The notes: generated from the letters alone by a model not told the origin. 64,000 bases of DNA from Balaenoptera acutorostrata (GCF_949987535.1 NC_080065.1:41889239-41953238), one strand, 5' to 3'; positions 23,233 to 36,535 are shown, counted from the stretch's first letter. Numbers and translations: made by a program.

Positions 23233-24494
23233 CCTTCCATTAAGCTACAAAGAACATAACACATGGGAAAATTATGAAGATGAAAAAAAATATGTAGCTT
23301 CTGTGTTTGTAATTTCCTAACACTTCAGTTTTTAACACATGAGAACTTTTGCTTCATGGTTTATATATTTCAAGATAAAGAGATTCAACCAGTAGAACCA
23401 TCAAATAAGTGCTCCATGGTGCATGGCTTGTATGAACAGATGCTAACATAAAAAGTAACTATGTGACTCTCAAAATAAGAATTTTTTAAAAAGATGCCAC
23501 AATTTCTGGTAAGGTTGCTCAAAGGAATAAAAGTAATTTGCCCCTACCTCAAACAAGCAAAGAAAGAAAACAAAAACCTGACAGAGTTCTTTACTATAAT
23601 GTATCATCTCAAGTAAGAAAATGCAAAATGTGTCAAAATTAGAATAAATGAACATAAACAATGAAAAATGAGTAAGCGAAGCATGATTTTTAACAGGCTT
23701 AAGTAGAATATCTGGAAATAATTATACCCTAAAACATGGAGGAAAGATAATATATATTGTGACTTTTGTTACAAAGTCAGAGGCTTGTGATTTGAAGAAA
23801 ATAGAAAAAAATAAATATAATTATAAGAGAAAATGTTTTGTTAAATGATAAGTGGAAAAACCAGAGAAAGTATCTGTGGCTATCTACCAGTCCCATATAC
23901 CTGTATATATGTTTTAATGTTTAGCTTATTGACATTTTGCCTTATCTTCTGCATCTTACATGGATCAATGCTTAGTGAAAGAAAAGTATTTTTGAAAAAT
24001 AACACACTGGATCAGATAACAGGCTCCAGCTTTGATGGATAAATTTCCCTACTGTCCAATTCTTCAAGAGAGCCTGTTTATATTGGCCTCACATGGCTAA
24101 GTTCTTGACCATAACCTTAGCTGAATTTCATTCTGTCTTGTCAGAAAGTATCTTTGTCTTTTTGTTAGGCTGGGGAAAGTTCAAAGGTCAGGCAGCTGGA
24201 GAGAGCTGTGGCCATGGAGGCGCCATTTTCCTGGGCTCCAGTCCTCCTCCTCTCTGGCTCTTCCTTTGTTGTACTATTGCTATCTTATCCCAAAGCAAAC
24301 TGTTCACTGGGGCAACTGACATTTTCAGGAACATATTGCAGTGGGATCCACAAAGCTTATTTGTGTTGAGAAATGGAAAGACTGTGATTCATACATCAGC
24401 CCCATAACATATTCCTCTGTGAGCTCAAGATGAAACTGCCATTTCCTGCTCTTATATCAGCAAAAATCATCTGCAATAATTTTGTACATTATTG
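23233..24494. other. Unique AT-rich non-coding DNA
   Basis: No repeat or gene recognised. A 104-aa frame at 24093-24407 has hydrophobic stretches but no family match I recognise and no splice or codon evidence. Confidence 0.5.
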
Positions 24495-24496
24495 TG

Positions 24497-24700
24497 AAAC
24501 AGCATAGTAATTAGTAGGATAAATTTAGGTACCAAACAGAGCTGGTGTCTGCTTTCAGTCTTTTCTACTTACAAGGTGATGTTGGACAAATGATTTAATC
24601 TCCCGAAGTCTCCAGTGCTTTCTGATCAGGTTTGTGAGAACAAAAGACATGATGCAAAAGACATGGAAAGCACTAACATTAGTGCCTGTATAAAGTGGAC
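24497..24700 (+). repeat. MIR SINE relic
   Basis: MIR-like order: 'cagcatagtaattagtagga', 'tctacttacaaggtgatgtt', 'ggacaaatgatttaatctcc' and 'tgtgagaacaaaagacatga'. Confidence 0.6.
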
Positions 24701-24721
24701 AAGAAGAGCAAAATATTTTCA

Positions 24722-24905
24722 TCATTAACTGTGTGACCTTAGACAACTGACTTAACTACCCTGTGCCTCAATTTCTTTATTTGTAAAAAAGGGGATAATT
24801 ATATTATCTGATTCAGAGAGCTGTTGTGAAGATTTAAAAAAAAAGAATATTTTGAAAGCACTCAGAACAGTGCTTGACACAAAGTGATTAATAAATATGA
24901 ACTTC
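24722..24905 (+). repeat. MIR SINE relic, well preserved
   Basis: Clear MIR core: 'taactgtgtgaccttagaca', 'aactacc..ctgtgcctcaatttctttatttgtaaaa', 'gagctgttgtgaagattt', and 3' end 'cagaacagtgcttgacacaa', 'gattaataaatatgaa'. Confidence 0.9.
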
Positions 24906-24936
24906 TATCACCGTCATCATCATCATCGTTATCATC
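24906..24936. repeat. (ATC)n microsatellite
   Basis: Interrupted CAT/ATC triplet run immediately after the MIR 3' end, a usual place for simple repeats to grow. Confidence 0.8.
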
Positions 24937-26989
24937 AGTAGTATTAACATGATCAGCAGCATTATTCATTAATGTGAGTGTAGTAAAGTGAGATTCTAGC
25001 TAGGTTCATTTACAATTGGTTTACATTAAGCGTGGCTAGCTTTGTGTAGATGGAGTGTGATTTTAGGCTTGCTTGATACCTTTCCCATAGAGTTCCCCAT
25101 GACTAAAACCCGCCATGAGACTCTGAGTTTAGAAATCTCCTCTCCAATGGATCACCTTTAAATTGGAAGGGAGTTTAAAATATGTAAACATCTTTATTTG
25201 AAGAATAATAATACCCAAAGCTAATTATAATATAGAACAATTTATCATGTCATTTTCCTTCTTGGTAGCAAGAACATGGTAATATTCAAAAGTATTTGGA
25301 GTCCCAAAGTGGTAGAGTAGATCTATAGGCAGAATAAAATCAGAATATGAGGCAAAGCAAACATGTGAGAATTGTCAAAGAGGAACGCGGCTACTTTAAA
25401 GTTAGAATGGGTTTTATCCAAATTACTGAAGATATTGAAGCTGCTGTTCTTGTCCCTGTTTTTCCCTGGGTGCAAACACAGCTCCAGGAAGGTTTGGGCA
25501 GGGAATTAGTGGCAGCTTTTGATTTATAAAAAATGTCCTCAGAATGCCGCAGGGGGCAATTCTCAAGGGAGAGTGTCTTCCCTCAGAAACAGTGAAACAA
25601 ATGGATGTAGTCATTCAACTCTTCTGTAACAGGAAAAGAAGCTGTTGATAAGAAATGGCTGCCTGATTAGTCTTTTGGGTAATAAAAATGCAACAGAAAA
25701 TGTGCGTGAAAAGAAAGAATTTGAGAACTTTAGGCTTATGAAGAAAATGTTCTCAGCAAAAATGTCACCAAATTATAAAATTCCTTGTGAACTAAAATGA
25801 AAGATAAATTGGAAATTTAACAAGGGGTGTATTAAGTATTAAAATATTAACATTTGGATTGAATTGCTGATTTTAGTGACTTTTAGCAGCACCAAATTTA
25901 TGTAGGGTCATGAATAATGAGATGAGTCAACATTGTATAGGCAATAAATGTGAACATTTTAGAGAAAGTACTCCCATCACAGTGACTTTTTGAAGTTCAC
26001 TAACCTTGGAAATTTCTTTTCTGGCACAGGTACAAAATTATCCAGATTGACTTTCTATGTATTCACATTCACCACATAATAAGCAATCAGGAGATAATTA
26101 ACAGTCCTTGAATTCACTTTTAACTTTAAAGACTCAGCCAAAGTAACAGCTATTTCATTTTGCAAGACTGTGGCCTTTCAAAAAATGACTGTAAATAATG
26201 TAATATGTAATCAAACTAGTATCATTCTGATCAAATCAAGAATAAGTACCTTTCATGGTGAACGTACAGATGAAAGTAAAGGTCATTCTATATTAGAACA
26301 CAAGGACCAGGCTGAAGCAAAGTCAAACAATGGGTACCCCCCAAAAAGAAGGGTTTCAGAACTATCACAGAGCTGACTGACCCCAAACTTATCTTCCCAT
26401 CAACTTACACAGCGTCTGAAATTTCTACCGTTAAATTCCCATTTTGAGTTGACATCACGTCCAGAAGATATGGTTTGTTTAGCTAGAGATAAGTTAGCTA
26501 AATGGGGTAATAAACATCAACACATTTGTTTCTATTAGTTATCAGATCAGTTTGCTCTCATCTACAACAGAGAAGAGCCAGGAGAGAAGAGGATACACTG
26601 TGTGAAATGTCTGGAATAAGGACCTGCCTGTGGAGACCTAATCCACATAGATGACCACACAGGGCAAGAGTTTAAGAGGAAGACTTTAAAGGTTGGGGAT
26701 AGAAAACCAAATTGGGGGATGAAGAGGGAGTTAATGCAAATTCCATGGAAATCATCACTAACTTGACAATTTTGCTTAAATATGGTTATTTTATAACATT
26801 TCTGAGAAGAGATTTTACTAATACAATTAAACTTTGTTCAAAAACTGTTGAAATCTTTTAACATTACCTTAGGGACTCTGAAGACAATGTTATGTTCCTT
26901 GCTGTATCTAGACTCAAAACACACAAAAAAGAGACCTAAGCTTGTAAACCCAGCATTAAATCATTATCATCCTTAGTTGTGTGGAAAAA
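24937..26989. other. Unique non-coding DNA
   Basis: 2 kb with no recognised repeat or gene. A partial CTCF-like match, GCCGCAGGGGGCAAT, lies at 25545-25559, but two or three core positions differ. Frames at 25347-25529 and 26170-26376 have no recognisable domain. Confidence 0.5.
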
Positions 26990-28085
26990 AAATAAAACTT
27001 GATCTCTTAATCCATACCCAAAAGTTAAGTGAAGGTGGATCACAAACAAATGTAAATCCCAGCACCATAACGCATAACACGTAGAGGAAAAATTTGGGTA
27101 GATAGGGATTTCTTGAACAGAACACTAAAATCAATAACTATAGAAGAAAAAAAAGACAAGTTTGATTTCATCAAAACTAAATGCGCTATCAAAAATCTTA
27201 TGAAGAAAACATACAAACCACAGACTGGGGAAAATATTTGAAGTATATATATGACAAAGGACTTGCATCTGGAATATATAAAGTCAACAACAAAAGTATG
27301 AATAACCCAGGAAAAAGATAGCAATATAAATACTTCATAAAGTAAAATATACAAAAGGCCAATAAACATACAAGAAGGTGTTTACTATTATCAGTTATCA
27401 AGGAAATTCAAAGTAAAACTACAATGAGATACCATTTCACACCATTGGAAGGAATGCAATCAAAAAGATTGATAACACTAAATATTGGCAAAGCTGTAGG
27501 GTATCTGAAACTCTCATACATTGCGAGTAGGAGTATAAAATGGTCCAACCATTTTAGAGAGCTGTTTGGTAATTTATTTTAAAGTTAAACATACATCTAC
27601 CCTATGACCCAGCAGTTTTACTTCTAGGTATTCACTAAAGAGAAATGAAAACGTTAAGTCCATGAAAACTCAAATGTCCATTACACATGAGGGGATAAAA
27701 AAAATTGTGGTATAGTAATGCAATGGAACACTATACAGCAATGAAAAACACTAACTACTACATGAAACAGCATGACTAAATCTCGAAAAGCATTAAATTA
27801 AGCAAAGGATTCCAGGCAGAGAAGAGTATATACTCTGTGATTCAACTTAATATGAAGTCCAAAATCAGGCAAGTGTATGATGACAGAAATCAGAAAGTGG
27901 TTGCCTAAATGGGGGTGGGGTAGGGAGGGAGGAGAATGTGACTGACTGGAAAGGGCCTTGAAGGAACATCCTGGTGTGATAGAAATGCTCTAGATCTTGT
28001 TTTGGGTGATGATTTCATGGATGTATAGATTATCACAATCTTAAAATCTGTGCATTTTTGACACTAATATTTATCTATAGAGAAT
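26990..28085 (+). repeat. Ancient L1M ORF2 3' part and 3' UTR
   Basis: Colinear with the end of L1 ORF2: 'ttgatttcatcaaaactaaa', 'aaagacttgcatctgg'-like 'aaaggacttgcatctggaat', 'ctacaatgagataccatttc', 'ccctatgacccagcagtttt', 'atggaacactatacagcaat', followed by the 3'-UTR-like 'cagaaagtggttgcc'. All frames are broken. It is far more diverged than the L1 copies at 38.3 and 51.6 kb. Confidence 0.9.
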
Positions 28086-28109
28086 AATTCTCAAATGGAT
28101 TCTTGTATG

Positions 28110-28345
28110 TTGAGTTTCTATTATCTACCAGGCAGTGTGCTAGTGGCTTTATAAGTAGTATCTGTAAACAAATCTAACAATCCTTATGGGATAGTTTTTT
28201 TTCCCCTTATTTTAACATACAAAGAAACTGAAACTCTAGATTTACTCCATGAAACTTATATGGCTAGTAAATGACAGAATGATATTTAAACCAAGGTTTG
28301 ATGCTAAAAGTCTTGCTCTTTCCAAACTGCCACACTTTCAGAGTC
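28110..28345 (-). repeat. MIR SINE relic, antisense
   Basis: Reverse MIR: 'ctaccaggcagtgtgctagt', 'aatccttatgggatag', 'acaaagaaactgaaactcta' and 'ggctagtaaatgacagaatg'. Confidence 0.7.
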
Positions 28346-28789
28346 AATATTTCTTACAGTCCCTAATGACAAAATAAACAGACTTGGGAATTTGTGGATG
28401 CAGTTGAAATGGATGGAGCTATAGAGAAAACAACTAAAAAACTGTGACCTGCTGTCTGAAATTTGTTTGTAAGAACCTAGGTATCATAGAGAGAAGCACA
28501 AAAGGATTCTCAGCACAATAGTGAACTCACACAATGCCTATTATCTAAATGATTTCATTGTGAACTATTTTAAGAAGCTAAGTTATTTGGTGCATGCACC
28601 TGTTAGAATAAATCACTTTATAATCTTTTCTTTTGATAGAATTATAACTGTTCAAAATGTTTGGACAAAAAGATATTCTTTCTTCTTCTATTTTTCCCTG
28701 CTAAAATAGCACTTTACTGACTAGGAGAAAGCAACTATAGAAACATGGAAACCAAATATGACTTTTAAAAGGACAGTCTAAATAATACT
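28346..28789. other. Unique AT-rich DNA
   Basis: Nothing recognised. Confidence 0.5.
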
Positions 28790-28799
28790 GTCCATTACT

Positions 28800-29170
28800 C
28801 CATTTACTGGAGTAAATGATATAGCTGGAAAACTCAATGGTTTTACACAACAATGTTTATTTCTCACTCACAAGATTGCCAATGTAGATCAGGTGACTCT
28901 CGAGACACCTTTTGTCCATGTGGTAACAGAAGGATCCAGGTTGCTTCCACCTTGTTTTGCCTTCTCAGAAGCGGCATCCATGATCTCTGCCAAAGGACAC
29001 AGCGTGCGCCACCACTACGCACATCCCGTTGGTCAGAACTCAGTCTCGCTGTCTACCTTACTACAAAGAGGAGGAGGAAGTATCTCCCAGGCATAAGAAA
29101 TGATGTAAATGAACACAGCACTGCCTATTCCGCAGCAGAGTTATCATTCGTAGTGAGAAAACACTGAGAG
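28800..29170 (-). repeat. Ancient LTR-like interspersed repeat, antisense (family unresolved)
   Basis: Features of an antisense ancient LTR: 'acaacaatgtttatttctca', 'atccaggttgcttccacctt', 'cgttggtcagaactcagtct', and a purine-rich right part. The 104-aa frame at 28853-29167 lies in it and is not called a gene. Family name uncertain. It resembles the element at 47520-47905. Confidence 0.45.
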
Positions 29171-32100
29171 GTCAGCAAATTTCACCATTTTAGGAAACAC
29201 CTAGGATGGTCCACCTTGTATAAAAACGTAACAATTAGAAATGACAGTTAACTCATTCCACAGACATATTCTCCCAGTGTGAACTATGTCATCCCCACAG
29301 GTGCTGACTGACCTTTGGATTGCTTCATTTTATTAGCTTTCAAACCTTATCCTCAAGGAAGATCTGATGTGTTCTTTTCTACTAAGGCAGAGGGTTGTTG
29401 TTGGAAATGTGATCAAATGTAGTTTTCTACCTTCTTTACATCCCTAAGAATTTCATAGCTGGAATTATGTGCCATTCACCCCCTCAAGTAACATGCACTT
29501 AAGAGAATGTCACTTATTTTAAATCTGCTTAAAGAAAAGAAATAAAGGAAAGAAACATTCGATTTGCAGATTCAGTATGTCTATAAATCTTGTGCTCATA
29601 GCAAATCCTTTGGAATATGGAGTTGGACTTCCAGGAGAAAGTGATGTAAAGAAAAGACCAAATAAGACTCGTTGTGAATAAATTACAATCTTAATTGACA
29701 CTCATTTTATTTAAATATTCTTTATAGGAGAGGGGTTTCCACATCTTATCATCATTTGCATTTATGATGAAATGCACTGCTGAGAAGTTAAGAGGTAGAA
29801 AATGAAATTTTGTTTTTGTTTGAAAACCGTCTTTGTAAGGATCATTTTATCACTAAGGAGAAAGATTTAGCAAATACTTCTACCTAGCGCTGAAATTTCT
29901 TTTCATCAAGATAAGGAGATAAAAAGTAAACTATTTATAGAAACTTATTTCAAAAGACTTTACCATTCTTTCACAGAAAATACTGTTTCACATATTATGT
30001 AATAAAAATTGATCGTCATGAGCTCAGTTCAGTAAGATGTTTGCAGTAATTACTCCTGACATTGTCACAAACATTAAAGTTTAACAAATATTTCATAAAT
30101 ATAATGAAGATGTTTATAATAAGTGATTCCTCATTATATTTCTTTGCAATTTGATAAGACAGCAAAATGCCAGATGATTCCCATTACTGCAGAAATCAAT
30201 TGGCAGGTGATAAATAATTTTTCACAGAATGATTAAATCAATGTCAGCCTCAGAGTGAAAAAATGTGTTGGGCATATTATAAGTAGGGCAACACTGATTG
30301 TTCCTGAAGTCATTGCTTTCTTAGCATGAGGTTTAAATAAATACTGGATTTATTGAGGGTTAGAGAAATGGCCTCACAATAAAAAGGCGAGGTTAGGATT
30401 TATTATGAATGAAAACCAAAGCAAACAGCAAATCACCACTACCACAACAGCAACATTCAACTTCTGACTTCTTATAATCATATGCATTTGACTGCCAAGT
30501 ATTTGGTAGAAATCATCTTCTGCATCCTGTCAATTAGATAAAAAATTCTGGTCATGTTGAGTATTTCTTTCAGGACACATGATTTTGATGATTTTCGATG
30601 CCCTTTCTCTCTTTTTGTCTTGGTGGCCATGATGGAATAATCTATAAGAATAGGGAGATGATGAGGCTGAGTAGAGCAGCTGTGTGATTGACCATTGCAG
30701 TGGTCACAATCCAGAGGACCAAATCAGCTAACTGGGGTGAGGATTAGCACACAGAAAATGCTGATTGGCGAGCACCGCCTCTTCTCAGCTCCAACACAAC
30801 ATGACACGTCCTCCAGCCAAGGCATCTGAAATCTGAGATTGTGGAATGAACTCGACTTGAAGTGAGGGTGCTTTCCTGAAGGAAAGAGAAAATTAGAGGA
30901 AAAAAGGCTTGATTATAAGCACTATGATTAGGACCATGATAACCACAGTTCAAGCTGAAGCATAAAAGGGTTTGGGTTTTTCTTTTAAAACAGACATCAG
31001 TGAACATGGCAGATGTAGCTTTGACTGTCCTCAGCAGTAATCCTTGTTCAGTCTAAATCTAGTCTCCTTATATTCTTAGCAATTTAAATGTGTTGAATAA
31101 GATTTTTTAAGAAAAAAAGATACATGAGAATATTAATGGCTGTGTTTTCTACAGTTCATGGAAAAAAAAGATAATATGGCAATTATATTTTCAAAAATAG
31201 TATAAATTTAAAGTTAAAATAAATAAAGTTTTTTTTGCTGTTGTTAAAAGTCAATGTTCAGCACATAATCAGGATAAGTTGTATTATTTCAAGTCAGCAC
31301 CTCCTTGGAAATCTTTCTTTCAGACCCACCCTCAAACACACAACTTTCTCTGTTCATGAATACCATACATTTCACAAATGGAGAACACTCTTACTCCAAT
31401 TTTAATCAAACCGGTAAACACACAAAGATAGTATTTCTTTCTTTACTAATATTTCTTTCTAATAATTCTTTTCTAGCATGAACTTTTATATGTGGGAAGT
31501 AGGGATAAGGAAGGAGCTTAGATCTGAGAATCAGTTGAGGAAGGAAGTGGAGTCAGCAAAACTAAATTTTGGGGTCTTTAATTTTTTTCTAAGTATATGA
31601 TTTTTTTGTGTTGTTTTAGAACTGAAAAGTATTGATCCCTTAAAAGTCCATTTGAACTTTTTAATCCCAAATATATAATTTCTGGATCTGGCCAAATTCT
31701 AATCTATGTTGAGCATAAATTCATAATGTAAGGGAGTAAACCCATAGAAGTTAGGATAATTTTTGGTGCAAAGGAGAATTAAAGGCAGAATTTGAATATG
31801 TCTTCAATGCCATTTTTTTTAAACTTGAGAAATGAAATTCTCTGGAATTGATAACAGAGGATCAGTTTGCATACGAATTAAGTCATGACTATTTCCCAAT
31901 AATTTTCTAACTGTTATTTACAAATGAAACTCACAAATAAGAAGATGGTCCTTAGCTTCTCAGAGCAAATCCTCAGATACACCAACTTTTCCAACAGGAA
32001 AAAGCCATCCTATCTTTGTATTGTGCATTCCTCCCTCCAAAAAGCATTCGCTGAGGATTGATATGCTGATCTTATACTAAGCACCAAAATCAGTCTTTAT

Positions 32101-32844
32101 GACAATGAACCAAAATCCTCCATTTTCATAATATAAAATACAAATAAACCAAAATATGTGCACTGCATTTTGCCAAGACACTTGGCCTTTCAGTAATGCT
32201 CTCATTTCATTGCCAGAGCATAAAAAGTGGAATATTTTTAATTTAAATAATTGTTGGCATGGTCAATTGAATGGGTGTTTTCAAGGGCTATATTTTAATC
32301 TATACTTCTAAGTTATTTTGAATAAAATTCAAATAGAAAATATTCATACTAATATGGTAATTAACTTCAAAATCATCCTTAAATTTTTAGGGAACACTCT
32401 CGATACTGACAGTGTATAGAAATCCAGCCAATAACTTTGCCTCTGAGTATTGAGGTAAGACAGTTTGTCTACATAAAAATAAGCCAATTGTTAGGTGTTT
32501 AATGAAATTACCTATTTATTTATCTTAATAGAAGACTAAAGTTATCATATGTTAAAGAGCATGAAGAAGATGGCAAATGTGGAGGAAAAAATAAGAGTGA
32601 GAAGGGAAGGCTATAGCATCATGATTTTGAAATCATATATTTGAAAACTATCATATGGAGAAAGGAATAGAATAATTTTATACGGTCACAGAGGAAAGAA
32701 TGAACTGATAGATTGAGCCTAAATATAGGAAAGAATTTTCCATCAAAACTGTCCCAAAGGAAAAAAGAAAAAAGATGAACTGACTCAGGAGGCTGTGATT
32801 TATCTCTCTCACTGGGAATATTCAAGAACAGGAAGGAATTCCTT
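29171..32844. other. 3.7-kb repeat-poor block, candidate conserved non-coding DNA
   Basis: The longest stretch in the first 57 kb with no transposon I recognise. 29860-30340 is especially enhancer-like in composition. It is AT-rich without simple repeats and has ATTA/TAAT homeodomain cores ('agaatgattaaatcaatg', 'gaaatcaattggcaggtgat') and an E-box-like CAGGTG at 30205-30210. No coding signal seen. Conservation cannot be judged from one sequence. Confidence 0.45.
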
Positions 32845-34125
32845 TATGTACTCAACAAATATTTATTGCCTGCCTCTAACCTGTGCGTCAGATGCTGTGT
32901 GGGCACTGGAATAAAACGGTGAATAAATCCAGATGAAATATCTGCCCTCATGGAACATCCAAGCTAGTGGAGGAGACAGACCCAAATTGAATAGATGTTC
33001 TAATTACCGCTTTGCAGGAGTAGAAAGAGGTGGGACCAGGTGAGCACGTGACACAAGGGCCGTCTTGGTCTGGAATGTCAAGGGAAGGAGGTGACAGTTG
33101 AGTTGAGATGCAAGGCTAAGAAAGAGCTAATTGGGTATAGAGGATATAGAGGCAAAGCAACAGAAGTAGAAGCAAGTATGGCCTATTCAAGAAACTGAAA
33201 GAAGCCAATATAGGAGCAGGGAGAATGAGGGGGAGTGCAGCGTGAAGCAGGCAATCAGTGGTGAGACTTGGTATGATCTTGCAGGCTATGTTAAGCATTA
33301 TCTGGTGTTTGTTTTTGTTTTTTATCCGTAGAACACTGGGACAGACTTAAAAAAAAATTTTTTTAAAGGGAGTACTATGATCAGATTTGGGTTTTGAAAA
33401 GATCACTCTGTGAATGATGAGGTAGAGAATTTATTGGACTGGAGCAAGAGTGGATGTGGGGAGTGGATACAATATTTTGAATAATAAAATAATCAAAGAG
33501 AGAGGTGTTGCCTACTTGGATTAAGCTGGTGGCAGTGGAGATGGACAGAAGGGGATAGAATTGAAAAGTACTTGAGAAGTCAACCAGGAGGCTCTGGTGT
33601 CAGTGTGGGAGAACTTCAGGGTGACTGAGGTGCTTGCAACTCAGATAGAGGGACTGTTAGATGAAATGTGAGGGTGTGGGGGGGAGAGAAGATCATGAGT
33701 TTGGATGCAGATACCTTGGCTTTGAGGTGCCTTTAAAGGAGTAAAGAAGAGATATAAAGCAGGGATTTGTTTATACTCGAACTGAGAGGAGTAATACAGA
33801 CCAAAGCTAACATTTGTAAATCAAATCATATAGATTGTAATCACAGCAGTGGGAATGAATTATACAGTCTATGGAGTGAGAAGAGGACCAAGTCTTGAGA
33901 AGCTTCACTATTTTGTGGCTGGGTAAAAGAGTATAAGCTTGCTAAGAAATCTGAAGAGAAGCCATCAGAGACAAAGGGGAAACCTATTATTTACCAGAAA
34001 CTAAGAGAAAAGAGTATTTTAAGAAGTGGCAAGAAGTCAACAACGTTGCATGCATCTGAGAAGTCAAGACTCTGTAATGTCCACTGGGTTTAGAGACATG
34101 TAGTTCATGCATGACCTTGGGGGGA
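32845..34125 (-). repeat. Long antisense L2 LINE relic
   Basis: Starts with the reversed L2 terminus 'actcaacaaatatttattgc', 'ctgccctcatggaacatcca' and 'agtggaggagacagaccc'. It proceeds colinearly through 'tgatcttgcaggctatg', 'tactatgatcagatttgggt', 'aaaagatcactctgtgaatg' and later 'acgttgcatgcatctgagaa'. About 1.3 kb, no surviving frame. Confidence 0.8.
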
Positions 34126-34654
34126 GGCAGAGGGGATTCATATATGAGATAGGTTGTTGGGTGAGATAAATTGTAAGGTTCTTTTCAGCTGTAAGATTCT
34201 TCCAATTTTTGTCATGGAAGAATACATTTCTAAATTATTTTATAATGAGATTTGTACTTCACCTGGCCCCTTAAAAATGTTTTCTAAATTTAGGAAAATT
34301 TTGGAAAAAATACAGTGCAAATTTGTGTAATAATGTGTAAAACTTTTGAAAGATCAAAATGAAAATATTTATATCTTTTCTTTTTGTTTTCATAAAAATC
34401 TCTTTAGCTGGGCTGCTTCCTGAACTTCCTCTCCACAGCAATTCACACAATGTTGGAATTGTAATCTCAAGACTGATTTCAAATATCTTCACTCTTTCCT
34501 TAATCTGGGAAACCAATGGGACATAATCAAATTCAAGTCACCGTACTAAATTACAGTTCCTCAGAAGTGCAAGATACTTCTCTGATGATAAATTTATCTA
34601 AAGCTGGGAAAATCCTAATAGCCTTTAGGGTGTTGTCAGAGATTGTCTTCCACT
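34126..34654. other. Unique AT-rich DNA
   Basis: Nothing recognised. Confidence 0.5.
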
Positions 34655-34805
34655 GCTAAACAACACTGGGGTCTATTCTTAGCTCTGTAACCGATTCAAG
34701 GCCTGATTCACAATATGGCTCCCACTGTGCTCTGTGCTGTCATTTCCCTGCCTATAAAATGTGTTACTTGCACTGATCTCCTTACAGAGTTCTGTGGGTG
34801 TATTG
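34655..34805 (+). repeat. Probable MIR SINE relic
   Basis: MIR-like 'gtctattcttagctctgtaa', 'tgtcatttccctgcctataa' and 'aatgtgttacttgcactgat' in sense order. Weak. Confidence 0.4.
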
Positions 34806-35599
34806 ATTGTCAGATACAAACTGTTGTAACAGTGCAGTCTTTCTTAAAATGCAATTGTCTATAATCCCCTTTCCCAGGTTGCATTTCTCTCACAGTGTTA
34901 GACGGTTGGATTTTAACTGTTCTTTCTATGGATGGTTCAAACTACTCCCAGAATTTCTGGATCTCCAGCTCAATCCGGTAGCCTTATAAGTAAATGATTA
35001 CTCTGTCTTCCGACTGAGCAATACTTTAACATCACATCGTGTACGTGCTTTATGATTAACAAGCAAATAATGGAGTTGCTTTTCACCCCTCCCTCTGTCC
35101 CATTGCTAGTCTCTCTCCAAGAAGCTTTGGTTGAGAGGACAGAGATGCCCACTTCTGGGAGTCTCCACTCTCTCTCAGGAGCTCCCTCGATTCCTCCCAT
35201 AAGTGGTGTCTTCCTCCTATGTACTCTCAGCAGTTTTTCCTCCCACTATTTCCAGAGGAGCCTCTCGACAACTCTCTGGGGCAGCGGCTGTCCTGCTTTT
35301 AGTGATTTCTCAAATTAGTAGTCTACTCTCAGAATCAGCTTCTCTCAGCAGTGAGATTCAATGACCCTGACTCCTGGCGTCTTCCTGCAGCTCTTAGGAG
35401 GGGGAACTGTTTAAACCTATAATGTTTACTGTTCTTGGCTTCTGACCAGTAGCCCCTCTTTATGGCCAGCCTGTGCAGAGTCTCCAGCATCCCTTGTTCT
35501 TTTCTTGGCAATTCTTAGCTAAATCCTTAACCAGTTATGTAACTGTGAATCACTCTCAGTCATATCTGAAGGTGATTACAAAAAGGTCCTTCTGGAGCT
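34806..35599. other. Unique non-coding DNA
   Basis: No repeat or gene recognised. Frames at 34970-35318 overlap on both strands without domain evidence. Confidence 0.5.
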
Positions 35600-35613
35600 C
35601 TTGAAGTGGCTTT

Positions 35614-35960
35614 TTAAAAAAATTAATTAATTATTTTTTGGCTGCGTTGGGTCTTCTTTGCTGCGCGCGGGCTTTCTCTAGCTGCGGCGAGTGGGGGCTA
35701 CTCTTCGTTGTGGTGCGCCGGCTTCTCATTGCAGTGGCTTCTCTTGTTGCGGGGCATGGGCTCTAGGCTCGTGGGCTTCAGTAGTTGTGGCACGTGGGCT
35801 CAGTAGTTGTGGTTCGCAGGCTCTACAGTGCAGACTCAGTAGTTGTGGTGCACGGGCTTAGTTGCTTCGCGGCATGTTGGATCTTCCTGGACCAGGGTTT
35901 GAACCTGTGTCCCCTGCATTGGCAGGCGGATTCTTAACCACTGCACCACCGGGGAAGTCC
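35614..35960 (-). mobile_element. CHR-type SINE, older long subfamily, antisense
   Basis: Full-length copy with a perfect 14-bp duplication CTTGAAGTGGCTTT at 35600-35613 and 35961-35974. It is longer than most copies here. Its middle carries three or four imperfect repeats of an AGTAGTTGTGG unit (sense CCACAACTACT), and its head reads GGGACTTCCCCGG instead of GGGCTTCCCTGG. Structure shared with 44426-44785. A 137-aa frame at 35862-36275 begins in the SINE and is not a gene. Confidence 0.95.
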
Positions 35961-35974
35961 CTTGAAGTGGCTTT

Positions 35975-36314
35975 GATGGTTGCATTCTCTCAAAAAAAGC
36001 CTTTCCAAGTTATTTTAAATCAACCTAGAGTTAGGGAGAAAAAACGTTTTCAACTATTGCTACACAGTCACTCTCTTGATTTTCCTATTATATTTATTTG
36101 TGCCCTAAAATTAATTTACTCAGGGCAAGTATTCTTAATCATTAATATTCTTCAAAAGGCAGAATCCATACAACTTACAGGTAGTGACCTAACTCAACAT
36201 AGAGGACACTTAGGTATTATCTCTTCAAGAGCCTCTACTTCACATCACTCAATAATAATACAAGGCATGGCTTAGGAATAGCTCTGGGTACCCCATGGTA
36301 TACTTCAAGGAAGA
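35975..36314. other. Unique non-coding DNA
   Basis: Nothing recognised. Confidence 0.5.
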
Positions 36315-36535
36315 CCATATAGCATGGTAGCTATTGAGTATGAGCTCTGACATTAAAATAGCCTGTACTAAAATCCTGCTTCTTCCACTTACTGATTATG
36401 TAACTCCGGGCAAGGGACTTATTTTCCCAGGTCCTAGTAACCTTGTGTGTTAAATGAGGATGATAATTACATCTATCTTTTATGGGTGCTATGGATGCCT
36501 GACGCATAGTTAGCAGTCCATAAAATTTAATGTTG
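36315..36535 (+). repeat. MIR SINE relic
   Basis: Colinear with MIR: 'agcatggtagctattgagta', 'cttccacttactgattatgt', 'gggcaagggacttattttcc', 'aatgaggatgataatt' and 'cgcatagttagcagtccata'. Confidence 0.8.

Noticed and set aside
25545..25559. CTCF-like GCCGCAGGGGGCAAT
   Set aside because: Several core positions differ; noted but not called.
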